The notes beneath the pieces were generated by a model. That model saw only the letters and a list, made by a program, of their open reading frames with translations, ran no database searches and was not told the origin of the DNA. A DNA stretch of 33,980 nt from Gemmatimonadaceae bacterium (GTDB taxonomy: Bacteria; Gemmatimonadota; Gemmatimonadetes; Gemmatimonadales; Gemmatimonadaceae), in assembly GCA_014377535.1 (NCBI GenBank), contig JACMPK010000194.1, positions 1 through 33,980 on the forward strand. The letters run 5' to 3'. Position 1 is the stretch's first letter; each line of letters starts with the position of its first letter. The translations under genes were made by a program, and so were the position numbers. Positions 26,469-33,980 of this stretch are shown piece by piece.

Positions 26469-26808
26469 TTAGGTCTCCTGCCGCGCTCGGCGGCCTGAGG
26501 CGGGTGTAGAGGCGGCCGGTGCGGGCGTCGTGGTGACAAGCCGGGTGGCGAGCGCCCGGTGCTCCCGCATCCGGAAGCTGTTGCCGCGGATGTTGACGAT
26601 GAGGCAGTGATGGAGGAGCCGGTCACCCAGCGCATCGGCCATGACCTCGTCGCCGAAGCTGTCGCCTCACTCCTCGAAGGGTTTGTTGCTGATCAGCACG
26701 GTCGAGGCGTGATCGTATCGGCGACTCATCAGCTGAAGGAAGAGCTGCGCGCCGGTGCGCGAGATCGGCAGATATTCGGAGCTCGTCGATGACCATCAGA
26801 CTCGGGTG
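26469..26808 (-). mobile_element. istB: IstB (IS21-family helper ATPase) relic
   Basis: The minus strand starts with HPSLMVIDEL (Walker B region), shifts frame, and continues EYLPISRTGAQLFLQLMSRR, YDHASTVLISNKPFEE, a TGA at 26667 in place of Trp, then GDSFGDEVMADALGDRLLHH and NIRGNSFRMREHRAL, ending at a natural stop (26469). This is the C-terminal half of IstB. One frameshift, one nonsense change, a missing N-terminal ATPase part and no IstA or inverted repeats show a long-dead insertion sequence. Confidence 0.88.
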
Positions 26809-27099
26809 ATACAGCGTGCACGTCGCGGCACGGCGACACCGGCGACCAGCCGTAGTAGGCAGCTGTTCGCGTCTCGGCCACGCCAACACGAACCGTTCAA
26901 TTCAGCCGCGCAAGGATGAGTCCGTCATTTGCTGCGCAGAGGAATCGGGCGCATACTCGACTGTTGGAAGCCGGAAACTGCACGTTCTTCAGCACATGCA
27001 TTGGTCACGGCAGCGTGAACCGCACTCGAGTGTGTTGACCAATCGTTCTGAGGTATATGCCGCGATACGCGTGCACCCTTTTTGAAAAACAGGCTGGAC

Positions 27100-27729
27100 A
27101 TGATACTGAAGCTCCTGAAAGACGTGACGCGCGAGAGTCACCTCGCGCTCGAACGCCAGATGCCCCTTCTCGACGCAGAGTTGCGTCTAGATACCTATCG
27201 GCACATGGTGCAGAAGCTGTTCACGTATCACAAGCCGCTCGAAGCAACCCTGCTGGCGTCATCCGGCTACGCCGAACTCGGCGTCGCGTATACCGAGCGC
27301 GCGAAAACAGCGCGGTTGGCGCACGATCTCTCAGCACTGGGACTGAGCACGCGCGACATCGAGCAGCTGCGGGTCTGTAAGAGTCTGCCCCCGCTCGCCG
27401 ACCCGTCCCACATTTTCGGTTGCCTGTATGTGCTAGAAGGCGCGACACTCGGCGGGCAAATCGTCAATCGTCACCTGCAGGCCAGCCTGGGGCTGACGGC
27501 TGACTCCGGCGCGTCGTATTTCAGCGGCTACGGTGTGGACACCGGACCGCGATGGAAGGCGTTTTGCGCAATCCTGACCGCGTATGCCGAGCGCACAGAC
27601 GACCAGAATGACATTGTTGCCGGTGCCAACGCGACGTACGCAACGCTGAGCGCATGGATGCGTGCAGGAGACGGCGAACGCGCGCACGCACCGGGGGCAC
27701 AGACCTCGACACAACCCGCCCTCGCATGA
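27100..27729 (+). CDS. bphO: Heme oxygenase, biliverdin-forming (BphO type)
   Basis: This 209-residue cytoplasmic enzyme opens heme to biliverdin, iron and CO, supplying the chromophore for the phytochrome encoded next. The likely proximal heme ligand is His14 in VTRESHLALE. The distal helix signature is FGCLYVLEGATLGGQIVNRH, typical of bacterial heme oxygenases, and SYFSGYG follows. The C-terminal 20 residues are polar and probably disordered. Start ATG 27100 has AGG six bases upstream; an in-frame TTG at 27082 is unlikely. The stop overlaps the phytochrome start by ATGA (27726-27729), so translation is coupled. It is the first gene of a four-gene operon. I could not pick out a secure promoter in the about 290 bp between it and the IstB relic. 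Confidence 0.92.
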   Translation: MILKLLKDVTRESHLALERQMPLLDAELRLDTYRHMVQKLFTYHKPLEATLLASSGYAELGVAYTERAKTARLAHDLSALGLSTRDIEQLRVCKSLPPLADPSHIFGCLYVLEGATLGGQIVNRHLQASLGLTADSGASYFSGYGVDTGPRWKAFCAILTAYAERTDDQNDIVAGANATYATLSAWMRAGDGERAHAPGAQTSTQPALA

Positions 27730-30101
27730 CGACGACCGCGCGCGACGACGCCACGCCCCTGCCTTGGGCAGATGGCGTGTACAGTATTAAACGGCATGGC
27801 ACCAGTCTGACCAACTGCGACAGCGAGCCCATTCAGGCACCGGGATGTATTCAGTCGCACGGCGCTCTGGTCACGGCGCGCCTCGAGGACCTGACGATTC
27901 TTCAGGTGAGCGAGAATTCGGAGCAGTACTTTGGCATGGCACCCGAGCGTCTCCTCGGCCAGCCGCTGCATGTTCTGGTGAACAGCGAGCATGCAATGCG
28001 CTTGCGTTCCATGATTGCCAACGACGCCATCGAAGGGAACGCGTTGTTCGCCTTCACCCTTCCGGCGCGGGCCGACGTTCTGCCATTGGATGTGTGTGTA
28101 CACACGATGAGCGGCGTGCTCATCCTGGAATTCGAATCGAGCGGCCGTGGGATCGATCCACTCCTGCATCCGGCGGGTGATTTCTTCACATCGGTCCGGG
28201 CGGCGGTCAGCCGCATGCAGAGTACCGTGGGCCAGCTGGCCTTCTGTGACAGCATTGCGCGCGAGGTGCGCGCCATCACCGGATTGGATCGTGTCATGGT
28301 GTACCGGTTCCACGCGGACAATCACGGGGAGGTCGTGGCGGAGTGCAAGATGGAGGAGTTGGCGCCCTGGCTGGGGCTGCACTATCCGGAGGCCGACATC
28401 CCCAAGCCAGCGCGTGACATCTACCAGCGCATCTGGATCCGGCCGGTCCCGAATGCCGCAGGACCGTTGATCGAACTGGTGCCGCTGGCCAACCCTGCGA
28501 CAGGGAAGCCGCTCACCATGACGTATTGCTCACTGCGTGGAGCATCCGTGATGTACACCGAGTACCTCGCCAACATGGGCGTGGGCGCGTCGCTGACGAT
28601 GCCCATCCTGATCGAAGGGGAGCTCTGGGGGCTCATCGCCTGTCATCACCGGAAGCCGACCGCGTTTCCGCATCAGATGCGTGCTGCCTGTGAGCTCCTC
28701 GCGCAGGTCGCATCGCTGCAGCTCAAGTCGTCTGATCGCATCGAATCGCTGGAGTATGGGCTGAAGGTTGAGCAGGTGCATCAGGAGCTCGTGGCCAAGG
28801 CCGCGCGCGAAGGCGACCTGTTGGCGCTCTCGGACCGGCAGCCGTCGCTGCTCGACGCGATGGACGCCGAGGGTGCGGCACTGTATCACATGGAACGCTG
28901 GTGGACCGCCGGCAAGACGCCGAGCGAAGAACAGCTCGATGCGCTGGCGGACTGGGTCAATCTGCGACCCGAATTTTCGTCGTTGACGCGCCCGGTCTTC
29001 GCAACGGACACCTTGTCTCGCGAGTATCCCGCCGGTGCGGCCATCAGCGATGTGGCGAGCGGCGTGATCGCGGTGCAGATTTCACGGCTCCGTCGCGACC
29101 TCATCATGTGGTTTCGACCGGAGACGATACAAACCGTGAAGTGGGCCGGGCATCCCGATGACAAGCCGCTGGTGCCGGGGCCCAACGGCATGCGATTGAC
29201 GCCACGGCGGTCGTTCGAACTGTTCGTGGAGTCGGTGCGGAATCGCTCGCTTCCGTGGAGTGTGCTGGAACTTGATGCGGCGCTGCGTCTGCGTCTACTG
29301 ATCATGGATCTGGCCACGTCCGAGGGTGAGCGCATCAGCGCTCTGAACGTCGACCTCACGAGCAGCAACGAGGAGCTGGACGCGTTCGCGTATGTGGCAT
29401 CGCACGATCTCAAGGAACCGCTGCGCGGCATTCATCGCTATGCACATCAGCTGATGGAGACGGCCGAAGTATTCGGCGCTGAGAATCGCAATCGCCTCGA
29501 GAGCCTCATGCGTCTGACGATGCGCATGGACAGCCTGCTGGATTCACTGCTGCACTATTCACGCGTTGGCCGAACGAATCTCGAGTTCGAGCCGGTCAAC
29601 CTGGATGACGTCGTGGCTGACGCGCTCGAGATGGTCGGCGTGCGCAGGAACAACGCCAGCGTCGTCGTCGCGTTTGAGCGGCCTCTGCCTACGGTGTTGT
29701 GCGATCTGGTGCGCGTGCGGGAGTTTTTCAGCAACTTGATCAGCAATGCGATCAAGTACAATCGCGATCCGCATCCGCGCATCGACATCGGGTACCTCCA
29801 CGCCGACGAATCCGGTCCGCGTCCGAACATGCCGGCGGAGGCGGATGGCGAGACGATCTACTACGTCCGCGACAATGGGATCGGCGTTGAAGCGCGGCAC
29901 TTCGAACAGATCTTTCGCATGTTCAAGCGGCTGCACGGCCGGGATGAATTTGGCGGTGGTGTCGGGGCTGGCCTCACCGTCGTCAAGAAAGTGGTGAGCC
30001 GGCACGGGGGCCACGTGTGGCTGGACTCGACGCTGGACCACGGCAGCACGTTTTACTTCACGCTGCCAGCAGTGGCGCAACCGAATCGGATCCGCGAATG
30101 A
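27726..30101 (+). CDS. bphP: Bacteriophytochrome histidine kinase
   Basis: A 791-residue red/far-red photoreceptor of the PAS-GAF-PHY-HK type. Cys31 in LTNCDSEPIQAPGC sits where biliverdin-binding Cys lies in bacteriophytochromes. The PAS domain covers residues 25-130. The GAF domain (140-320) carries YPEADIPKPARDIYQRIW with the pyrrole-water Asp224, and MGVGASLTMPI and LWGLIACHH. The PHY domain (330-530) has the tongue motif LTPRRSFELF (P-R-x-S-F). The HisKA box VASHDLKEPLRGI has His560, and the ATPase has RDNGIGVEARHFEQIFRMFK and a G-x-G-A-G-L box. Everything needed for light-regulated autophosphorylation is present. It overlaps bphO and the regulator gene by 4 bp each. Cytoplasmic and soluble. 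Confidence 0.94.
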   Translation: MTTTARDDATPLPWADGVYSIKRHGTSLTNCDSEPIQAPGCIQSHGALVTARLEDLTILQVSENSEQYFGMAPERLLGQPLHVLVNSEHAMRLRSMIANDAIEGNALFAFTLPARADVLPLDVCVHTMSGVLILEFESSGRGIDPLLHPAGDFFTSVRAAVSRMQSTVGQLAFCDSIAREVRAITGLDRVMVYRFHADNHGEVVAECKMEELAPWLGLHYPEADIPKPARDIYQRIWIRPVPNAAGPLIELVPLANPATGKPLTMTYCSLRGASVMYTEYLANMGVGASLTMPILIEGELWGLIACHHRKPTAFPHQMRAACELLAQVASLQLKSSDRIESLEYGLKVEQVHQELVAKAAREGDLLALSDRQPSLLDAMDAEGAALYHMERWWTAGKTPSEEQLDALADWVNLRPEFSSLTRPVFATDTLSREYPAGAAISDVASGVIAVQISRLRRDLIMWFRPETIQTVKWAGHPDDKPLVPGPNGMRLTPRRSFELFVESVRNRSLPWSVLELDAALRLRLLIMDLATSEGERISALNVDLTSSNEELDAFAYVASHDLKEPLRGIHRYAHQLMETAEVFGAENRNRLESLMRLTMRMDSLLDSLLHYSRVGRTNLEFEPVNLDDVVADALEMVGVRRNNASVVVAFERPLPTVLCDLVRVREFFSNLISNAIKYNRDPHPRIDIGYLHADESGPRPNMPAEADGETIYYVRDNGIGVEARHFEQIFRMFKRLHGRDEFGGGVGAGLTVVKKVVSRHGGHVWLDSTLDHGSTFYFTLPAVAQPNRIRE

Positions 30102-30541
30102 GCCGGACCGATCACGTCTTGGTGGTCGAGGACAACGACGGCGACTACGAGACCGTGACCGAGGCGGTGCGGCGCGCTGGTATCGTGAACCAACTTCGTC
30201 GCGCGGTCTCCGGCACCGAGTGTGTGGCGATGCTGCTTGAGGCGCTGGAGCACGGCAGCACGTTGCCAGCGCTGGTCCTCCTGGACCTGAACACGCCCAA
30301 CGCCGACGGTCGCGATGCGTTGGCGGAGATCCGTGCGAACAGCTCACTGCGCACGATCCCGTTGGTTGTGCTGAGCGCATCCGCCAACCCGCGGGATATT
30401 GCCGCGGCGTACAGCAATGGTGCGAATGCGTATCACATCAAGCCGGTCAATCATGCCACGCATCTGGAGATTCTGCAGACCATCTTCTCGTACTGGATCA
30501 ATCACGCGGTCCTTCCGACGCATCGGGCATTGACCAAATGA
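30098..30541 (+). CDS. Single-domain response regulator (phytochrome-associated, Rcp1 type)
   Basis: This 147-residue protein is a lone receiver domain: HVLVVEDNDGDYETVTEAVR (acidic pair), LVLLDLNTPNADGRDAL with phosphoacceptor Asp63, VVLSASANPRDI, and NAYHIKPVNHATH with the conserved Lys. There is no DNA-binding or enzymatic output. The N-T-P after the Asp is typical of regulators paired with phytochrome kinases (Rcp1-like). It starts by ATGA overlap with bphP and ends by ATGA overlap with the hybrid kinase. The likely role is phosphate acceptor from the phytochrome, perhaps passing the signal on by protein contact. Confidence 0.92.
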   Translation: MSRTDHVLVVEDNDGDYETVTEAVRRAGIVNQLRRAVSGTECVAMLLEALEHGSTLPALVLLDLNTPNADGRDALAEIRANSSLRTIPLVVLSASANPRDIAAAYSNGANAYHIKPVNHATHLEILQTIFSYWINHAVLPTHRALTK

Positions 30542-32178
30542 CCATGCTGTTCTCCTCACTGGGCAGTTCCGACGGCGCGCCAGGCACTGCGGGCGAAGTG
30601 CAGACCACCAGGCAGCGATGCCGCGTGCTGATCATCGATGACAATCCGGATGATCGGGCCAGTATGCGTCAAATGCTCCTGCTCGGATCAGAACGGCAAT
30701 ATGTGTTCGCCGAGGCCGAACGCGGCGACGTGGCGGTGCAGATGCTGCGAAACAGTCGCGGCGAGCACGAGGGGCCGTGTCCGTTCGACTGCCTCCTGCT
30801 TGATTTTCATCTGCCGGACATGAACGCGCTCGAAGTGCTGACGGCAGTGAGCGGGAGTAGCAGTCTGCCCCCGTGTCCCACGGTTGTGATTACCGGGTGG
30901 GACGGTATCAGCCGTGCGGAGGGTGCCAGACTGCTTCGTGCCGGCGCACAGGACTATATCGGGAAGAGTTGGACCACCGCTGACAGCCTGACTCGGTCAC
31001 TCGAGAATTCCATCGAGCGATTCGAGCTCCTCACCAAACAACGCATGGCTGAGACGGCGCTGGCCGATGCTGATGTCCGCAAGAACGAATTTCTTGCGAT
31101 GCTCAGCCATGAGCTGCGCAATCCGTTGGCGCCGCTGCTCAGCGCGGTGCAGATCCTCAGATTCCAGCAGATTGCAGAACCACAACACACGCAGGCTGTG
31201 CAGATCATCGAGCGCCAGGTTCGGCAGTTGACCCGTCTCGTCGAGGATCTGCTGGATGTGTCCCGATTCACGACGGGCAAGTTTCAGTTGCGCCTCGACG
31301 CGTGCACCATCCAGCAGATTGTCGAGCGGGCGGTGGCAACCACGCAGTCGCTGGTCCTGCAGCGGACGAATTCGCTCATTGTCTCCCTACCCGAGCGGGA
31401 CCTGCCGATCCACGCCGACGCGGCGCGACTGGAGCAGGTGATCGTCAATCTGCTACACAATGCCGTGAAGTACACCGACGCTGGCGGCAGCATCTGGCTC
31501 ACGGTGGAGGAGCACGACGACATGGCGGTCGTGCGTGTGCGTGACACCGGGATCGGCATCCCGCCGGAGCTGTTGCCGCGCGTCTTCGACCTGTTCAGCC
31601 AAGCCGAGCAATCGCTGCATCGGTCCGAAGGCGGGTTGGGGGTCGGCTTGTGCCTCGTACAACGTCTGGTGGAACAGCATCACGGGAGCATCGAGGTCTT
31701 CAGCACGGTTGGACATGGCAGTGAATTTGTGGTGCGGCTGCCATTGATGGCGGACGGCGTCGGGCAACGGCCACGTCAGACGACTCCGACGCTCGCTGCA
31801 GTCCACGCTGCACACCGGGTTCGGATTCTCATCGTGGATGACAACGTCGATGCTGCCGAGAGTCTGGGCATGGTGCTGCAGGCGGCCGGGCACGACGTAC
31901 GGTTGGCGCATGATGGCGAATCCGCGCTGACCGCGGCCCTCGCGAATCCCCCGCAGGTGGTCCTCCTCGACATCGGTCTGCCACGGCTCGACGGCTACGA
32001 AGTCGCGAAGCGATTGCGGCAGCAGGCCGGTCTCTCGAACGTCGTGATCGTGGCCGTCACCGGATACGGTCAAGCGAGCGACCGCGAACGCTCACGGAGT
32101 GCAGGGTTCGACCATCATCTGCTGAAGCCCGTGGACCTGAAGGCAGTGCAGAGTATCCTCGATGTCGTCGTGCACTGA
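30538..32178 (+). CDS. REC-HisKA-HATPase-REC hybrid histidine kinase
   Basis: A 546-residue soluble protein. The N-terminal receiver (residues 28-150) has VLIIDDNPDDR and phosphoacceptor Asp89 in LLLDFHLPDMNA. A helix leads to HisKA (FLAMLSHELRNPLAPLLSAV, His191), then the ATPase domain (NLLHNAVKYTDAGG; RDTGIGIPPELLPRVFDLFS; GGLGVGLCLVQRLVEQHHGS) and a C-terminal receiver (ILIVDDNVDAAES; Asp478 in LLDIGLPRLDG; HHLLKPVD). There is no sensor domain: input must arrive through the first receiver, so it could be controlled by phosphate from the phytochrome. It is translationally coupled to the response regulator (ATGA) and is the last gene of the operon. The final output partner is not in the window. 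Confidence 0.92.
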   Translation: MTMLFSSLGSSDGAPGTAGEVQTTRQRCRVLIIDDNPDDRASMRQMLLLGSERQYVFAEAERGDVAVQMLRNSRGEHEGPCPFDCLLLDFHLPDMNALEVLTAVSGSSSLPPCPTVVITGWDGISRAEGARLLRAGAQDYIGKSWTTADSLTRSLENSIERFELLTKQRMAETALADADVRKNEFLAMLSHELRNPLAPLLSAVQILRFQQIAEPQHTQAVQIIERQVRQLTRLVEDLLDVSRFTTGKFQLRLDACTIQQIVERAVATTQSLVLQRTNSLIVSLPERDLPIHADAARLEQVIVNLLHNAVKYTDAGGSIWLTVEEHDDMAVVRVRDTGIGIPPELLPRVFDLFSQAEQSLHRSEGGLGVGLCLVQRLVEQHHGSIEVFSTVGHGSEFVVRLPLMADGVGQRPRQTTPTLAAVHAAHRVRILIVDDNVDAAESLGMVLQAAGHDVRLAHDGESALTAALANPPQVVLLDIGLPRLDGYEVAKRLRQQAGLSNVVIVAVTGYGQASDRERSRSAGFDHHLLKPVDLKAVQSILDVVVH

Positions 32179-32450
32179 CAGCGAGGGATCGCCTGATGCG
32201 CTGCCCGCAGGTATCTGCGTGTGCGAGCGCAACACCATCGGCTCGGCACGTGGGCCAGCCCGTCCGCTGGCCGCCCTGGGCCTTGGCGCGAGGCGGCGCG
32301 CCAGCGCGCACGACGGGGCGACCGTCCACCACTCGGACGGCGGATCGCAACATGGGGTCGGCACTGCAGAGGTGCAGGCCAACGTTGAATTCGACGGATC
32401 GTCTGGTGTCCGTCCGCGCTGTGATCCCATGCCACCCCGCGGTACCGCGA

Positions 32451-32486
32451 AACGACTTACGGCGCCGCGAAGGCGCCGTAGTCGTT
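32451..32486 (-). terminator. Long hairpin beside tRNA 3'-end copy 2
   Basis: AACGACTTACGGCGCC (32451-32466) pairs with GGCGCCGTAGTCGTT (32472-32486): 15 pairs with one bulged T and a GCGAA loop. On the minus strand it follows the tRNA 3' end by about 12 bases and is followed by TTTCG, so it looks like the original terminator of a minus-strand tRNA gene. It could also serve the operon ending at 32178. Confidence 0.6.
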
Positions 32487-32495
32487 GTCAATGAC

Positions 32496-32542
32496 CATCG
32501 GGACGACAGGATTCGAACCTGCGACCCCCCTGAACCCCATGC
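32496..32542 (-). repeat. Proline-type tRNA 3' half, copy 2 (putative att site)
   Basis: Same 3' half tRNA as at 25793-25838, same orientation, identical except for one extra C in the C-run (variable loop). As with copy 1, the adjoining sequence does not supply a matching acceptor 5' strand or a D arm, so no intact tRNA is encoded here. The 6.7 kb between the copies contains the repeats at 26121, the IstB relic and the whole light-sensing operon. The intact tRNA expected for such an array would lie to the right, outside the window. Confidence 0.85.
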
Positions 32543-32785
32543 TCCGGGTCGGTAGTGCAACTCGTTGGTATACAGGTGGTTACGTGGTCAGAACGTGGAT
32601 ACGTTACGCAAATTCAGGCGGTCGCTGGCTCGCGGGGTACTCATTCGGGGACAAAACGTCGCCGGAAACGTCGCCAGGCAAGGGATTCTAACCGTGAAGC
32701 GACCGCCCGGCGCACGCCACCATCACCGAGCGGCTCGACGCTGTCACGGGTGGACGCTGTCGCCAGACCGTGCGACGCTTGGCAC
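32543..32785. other. Gap between att copy 2 and the AraC-methyltransferase gene
   Basis: No gene is recognised. A short direct repeat (ACGTCGCC) occurs near 32656 and 32668. With 32179-32450, which is also empty, this makes the intergenic space right of the operon. Confidence 0.4.
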
Positions 32786-33980
32786 CTAGCCGACCGCCTT
32801 GAAGAACGTGTAACAGAACACGCCGTCCGGCGCCGCTGCGCGCTCCAAGGCGCGTATACCCGCATCGAATCGCGCCGGCTCCATTCGCGTCGAGGCCAAC
32901 ACCCTCTCTCGGACACCCGCGATCATCGCCGTGAACGTCCGACGCGTGAACACATCGGCCAGGTCCGGTCGGCTCCCGTCGACATACACCATGCGCGGCG
33001 TCACCGAGACGCCTGCGAGCCCCGTGTCAGAGAGGAGCGGGTACAGCCGACGGCCGATCTGCGCGTCGCCGCCCCCGTCGCGTTGCAGCGCGACCCGCGA
33101 CGCAATCGCCGACCGCGCATCGGCGTCGTCAGGGTGAAAGAAGCCCGAGCCGTGATCGCCCTCGATCACTGTGACGGATCCTCCCGGGCGCAGCAGCCGC
33201 AGGAGCGTCGTCAGCGCAGCGGCCGGGTCCGACAGATGCTCGAGCACAAAGCACAGGAACAGATGGTCGAAAGACGCCCGACCGAACGGAGGGCTGAACA
33301 GGTCGGCCTCGACGAAGGTCACGTTGCGCAGGCCGGCCGCCGCAACGCGGCGCTCGGCCTCGGCGAGCGATGCCGGCGAGCGGTCAACTGCGGTGATCAG
33401 CGCTCCAGGGCTCCGTCGCGCAAGCTTGACCGTTTGAGCGCCCACGCCGCACCCAACTTCAAGCACGGTGCTGCCGTCTGGGTATGCCGTGTCGGCGTGG
33501 AGCAGTTCAACGAGGGCGTCGGCTTGGTCCCGCAGGCTTAAGGTTTCGTGCAAGTCGTAGCCGTGAACATAGGAATCAGACATGAGGTGCGCGGTTGGAG
33601 TGGGAAGGACGTGCCCTACCCTACGTACCGCGTGCCCGCCGTCTTGAACGATCCTGACTTCGTCGTGGGAGACAGATGCGCCCACGGCGCGGGCATACCG
33701 TCCGGGCGGGACACCCACGATGCGCCGGAAGTGTCGCGACAGATGACTCTGATCGGCGAAGCCCGTGGCGAGGGCGACACGCGCCAGCGACTCGCCTGAC
33801 GCGATCCGTCGCGTCGCCAGTTGCACGCGTTGCTGGACGACATAGGCATGCGGCGGAAGCCCAAGCTCGCGTCGGAACGCCCGAATGAGATAGAGCGGAT
33901 GCAGGCCGACGAGTTCCGCGAGCGCGCTCAGGGACACCGACTCAGTCAGGTGCGCCTCGAGATACTCCCTCGCGATACCA
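32786..33980 (-). CDS. AraC-type HTH fused in frame to a SAM methyltransferase (5' end outside window)
   Basis: The frame enters at the right edge already coding (REYLEAHLTESVSLSALAEL). It has an AraC-type double helix-turn-helix: LVGLHPLYLIRAFRRELGLP and ESLARVALATGFADQSHLSR, then HFRRIVGVPPGRYARA. About 35 residues later a class I methyltransferase begins at MSDSYVHGYDLHETLSLRDQ (Met codon at 33583), with motif I TVLEVGCGVGAQTVKLARRS, motif II ITAVDRSPASL, FVEADLF, and FCFVLEHLSDP. It ends VFCYTFFKAVG. No stop separates the two parts. It is either a true regulator-enzyme fusion or two former genes that lost the stop between them; the methyltransferase alone would be 265 residues. The substrate is unknown. 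The N-terminal sensing part of the AraC protein is beyond the window. Confidence 0.8.
   Translation of the reverse strand, partial: GIAREYLEAHLTESVSLSALAELVGLHPLYLIRAFRRELGLPPHAYVVQQRVQLATRRIASGESLARVALATGFADQSHLSRHFRRIVGVPPGRYARAVGASVSHDEVRIVQDGGHAVRRVGHVLPTPTAHLMSDSYVHGYDLHETLSLRDQADALVELLHADTAYPDGSTVLEVGCGVGAQTVKLARRSPGALITAVDRSPASLAEAERRVAAAGLRNVTFVEADLFSPPFGRASFDHLFLCFVLEHLSDPAAALTTLLRLLRPGGSVTVIEGDHGSGFFHPDDADARSAIASRVALQRDGGGDAQIGRRLYPLLSDTGLAGVSVTPRMVYVDGSRPDLADVFTRRTFTAMIAGVRERVLASTRMEPARFDAGIRALERAAAPDGVFCYTFFKAVG

Noticed and set aside
27031-27075. Sigma-70 promoter TTGACC with a -10 at TATATG or GATACG upstream of bphO
   Set aside because: Spacings of 13 and 23 bases are both poor, so no promoter is called.
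32485-32691. Plus-strand frame containing IGTTGFEPATP
   Set aside because: This peptide is the well-known false translation of a tRNA 3' end read on the opposite strand; here it covers the tRNA-Pro 3' half at 32496-32542.

Overview
The window is GC-rich bacterial chromosomal DNA. A PEP-CTERM protein, a class II-type CPD photolyase, several soluble sensor kinases, DUF1259 and DUF4394 lipoproteins and a decayed TonB receptor fit a Gram-negative, probably soil or freshwater bacterium. The mix resembles Gemmatimonadota, but this is an impression from gene content and cannot be proved from the sequence alone. Gene density is low: intact genes alternate with long stretches holding short, frameshifted or stop-interrupted relics.

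Left part (1-12000): a photolyase (minus strand) is divergent from a soluble RsbRD-type histidine kinase. They are followed by a histidine-kinase relic, an orphan ParB-like nuclease-domain gene, about 2 kb without a convincing gene, a secreted ice-binding-like (DUF3494) protein with a PEP-CTERM anchor, a large perfect inverted repeat, and a soluble PAS-GAF histidine kinase.

Middle (12000-20150): the minus strand carries a sugar/redox cluster. It comprises an SDR dehydrogenase, a GMC oxidoreductase fused to a gluconate-dehydrogenase subunit-3-like domain, and a GH1-like glycosidase, all tightly packed. A flavodoxin-fold NAD(P)H oxidoreductase with a cysteine cluster lies downstream. A decayed ABC ATPase and a DUF1259 lipoprotein follow on the right.

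Graveyard (20150-27000): relics of SRAP/YedK, a second photolyase, a TonB-dependent receptor, CrcB, an IS transposase, a possible tyrosine recombinase and IstB (IS21). Between them lie an intact DUF4394 lipoprotein and a small four-helix membrane protein.

Right part (27000-33980): a four-gene light-sensing operon encodes heme oxygenase, bacteriophytochrome histidine kinase, a single-domain response regulator and a REC-HK-REC hybrid kinase. All three junctions are 4-bp ATGA overlaps. The heme oxygenase would supply biliverdin, the phytochrome would sense red/far-red light, and the last two genes would relay phosphate. Two same-orientation, almost identical 46/47-bp copies of the 3' half of a proline-type tRNA lie at 25793 and 32496 and bracket this operon, as expected of integrated-element boundaries. 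The window ends inside an AraC-HTH reading frame that runs in frame into a SAM methyltransferase.
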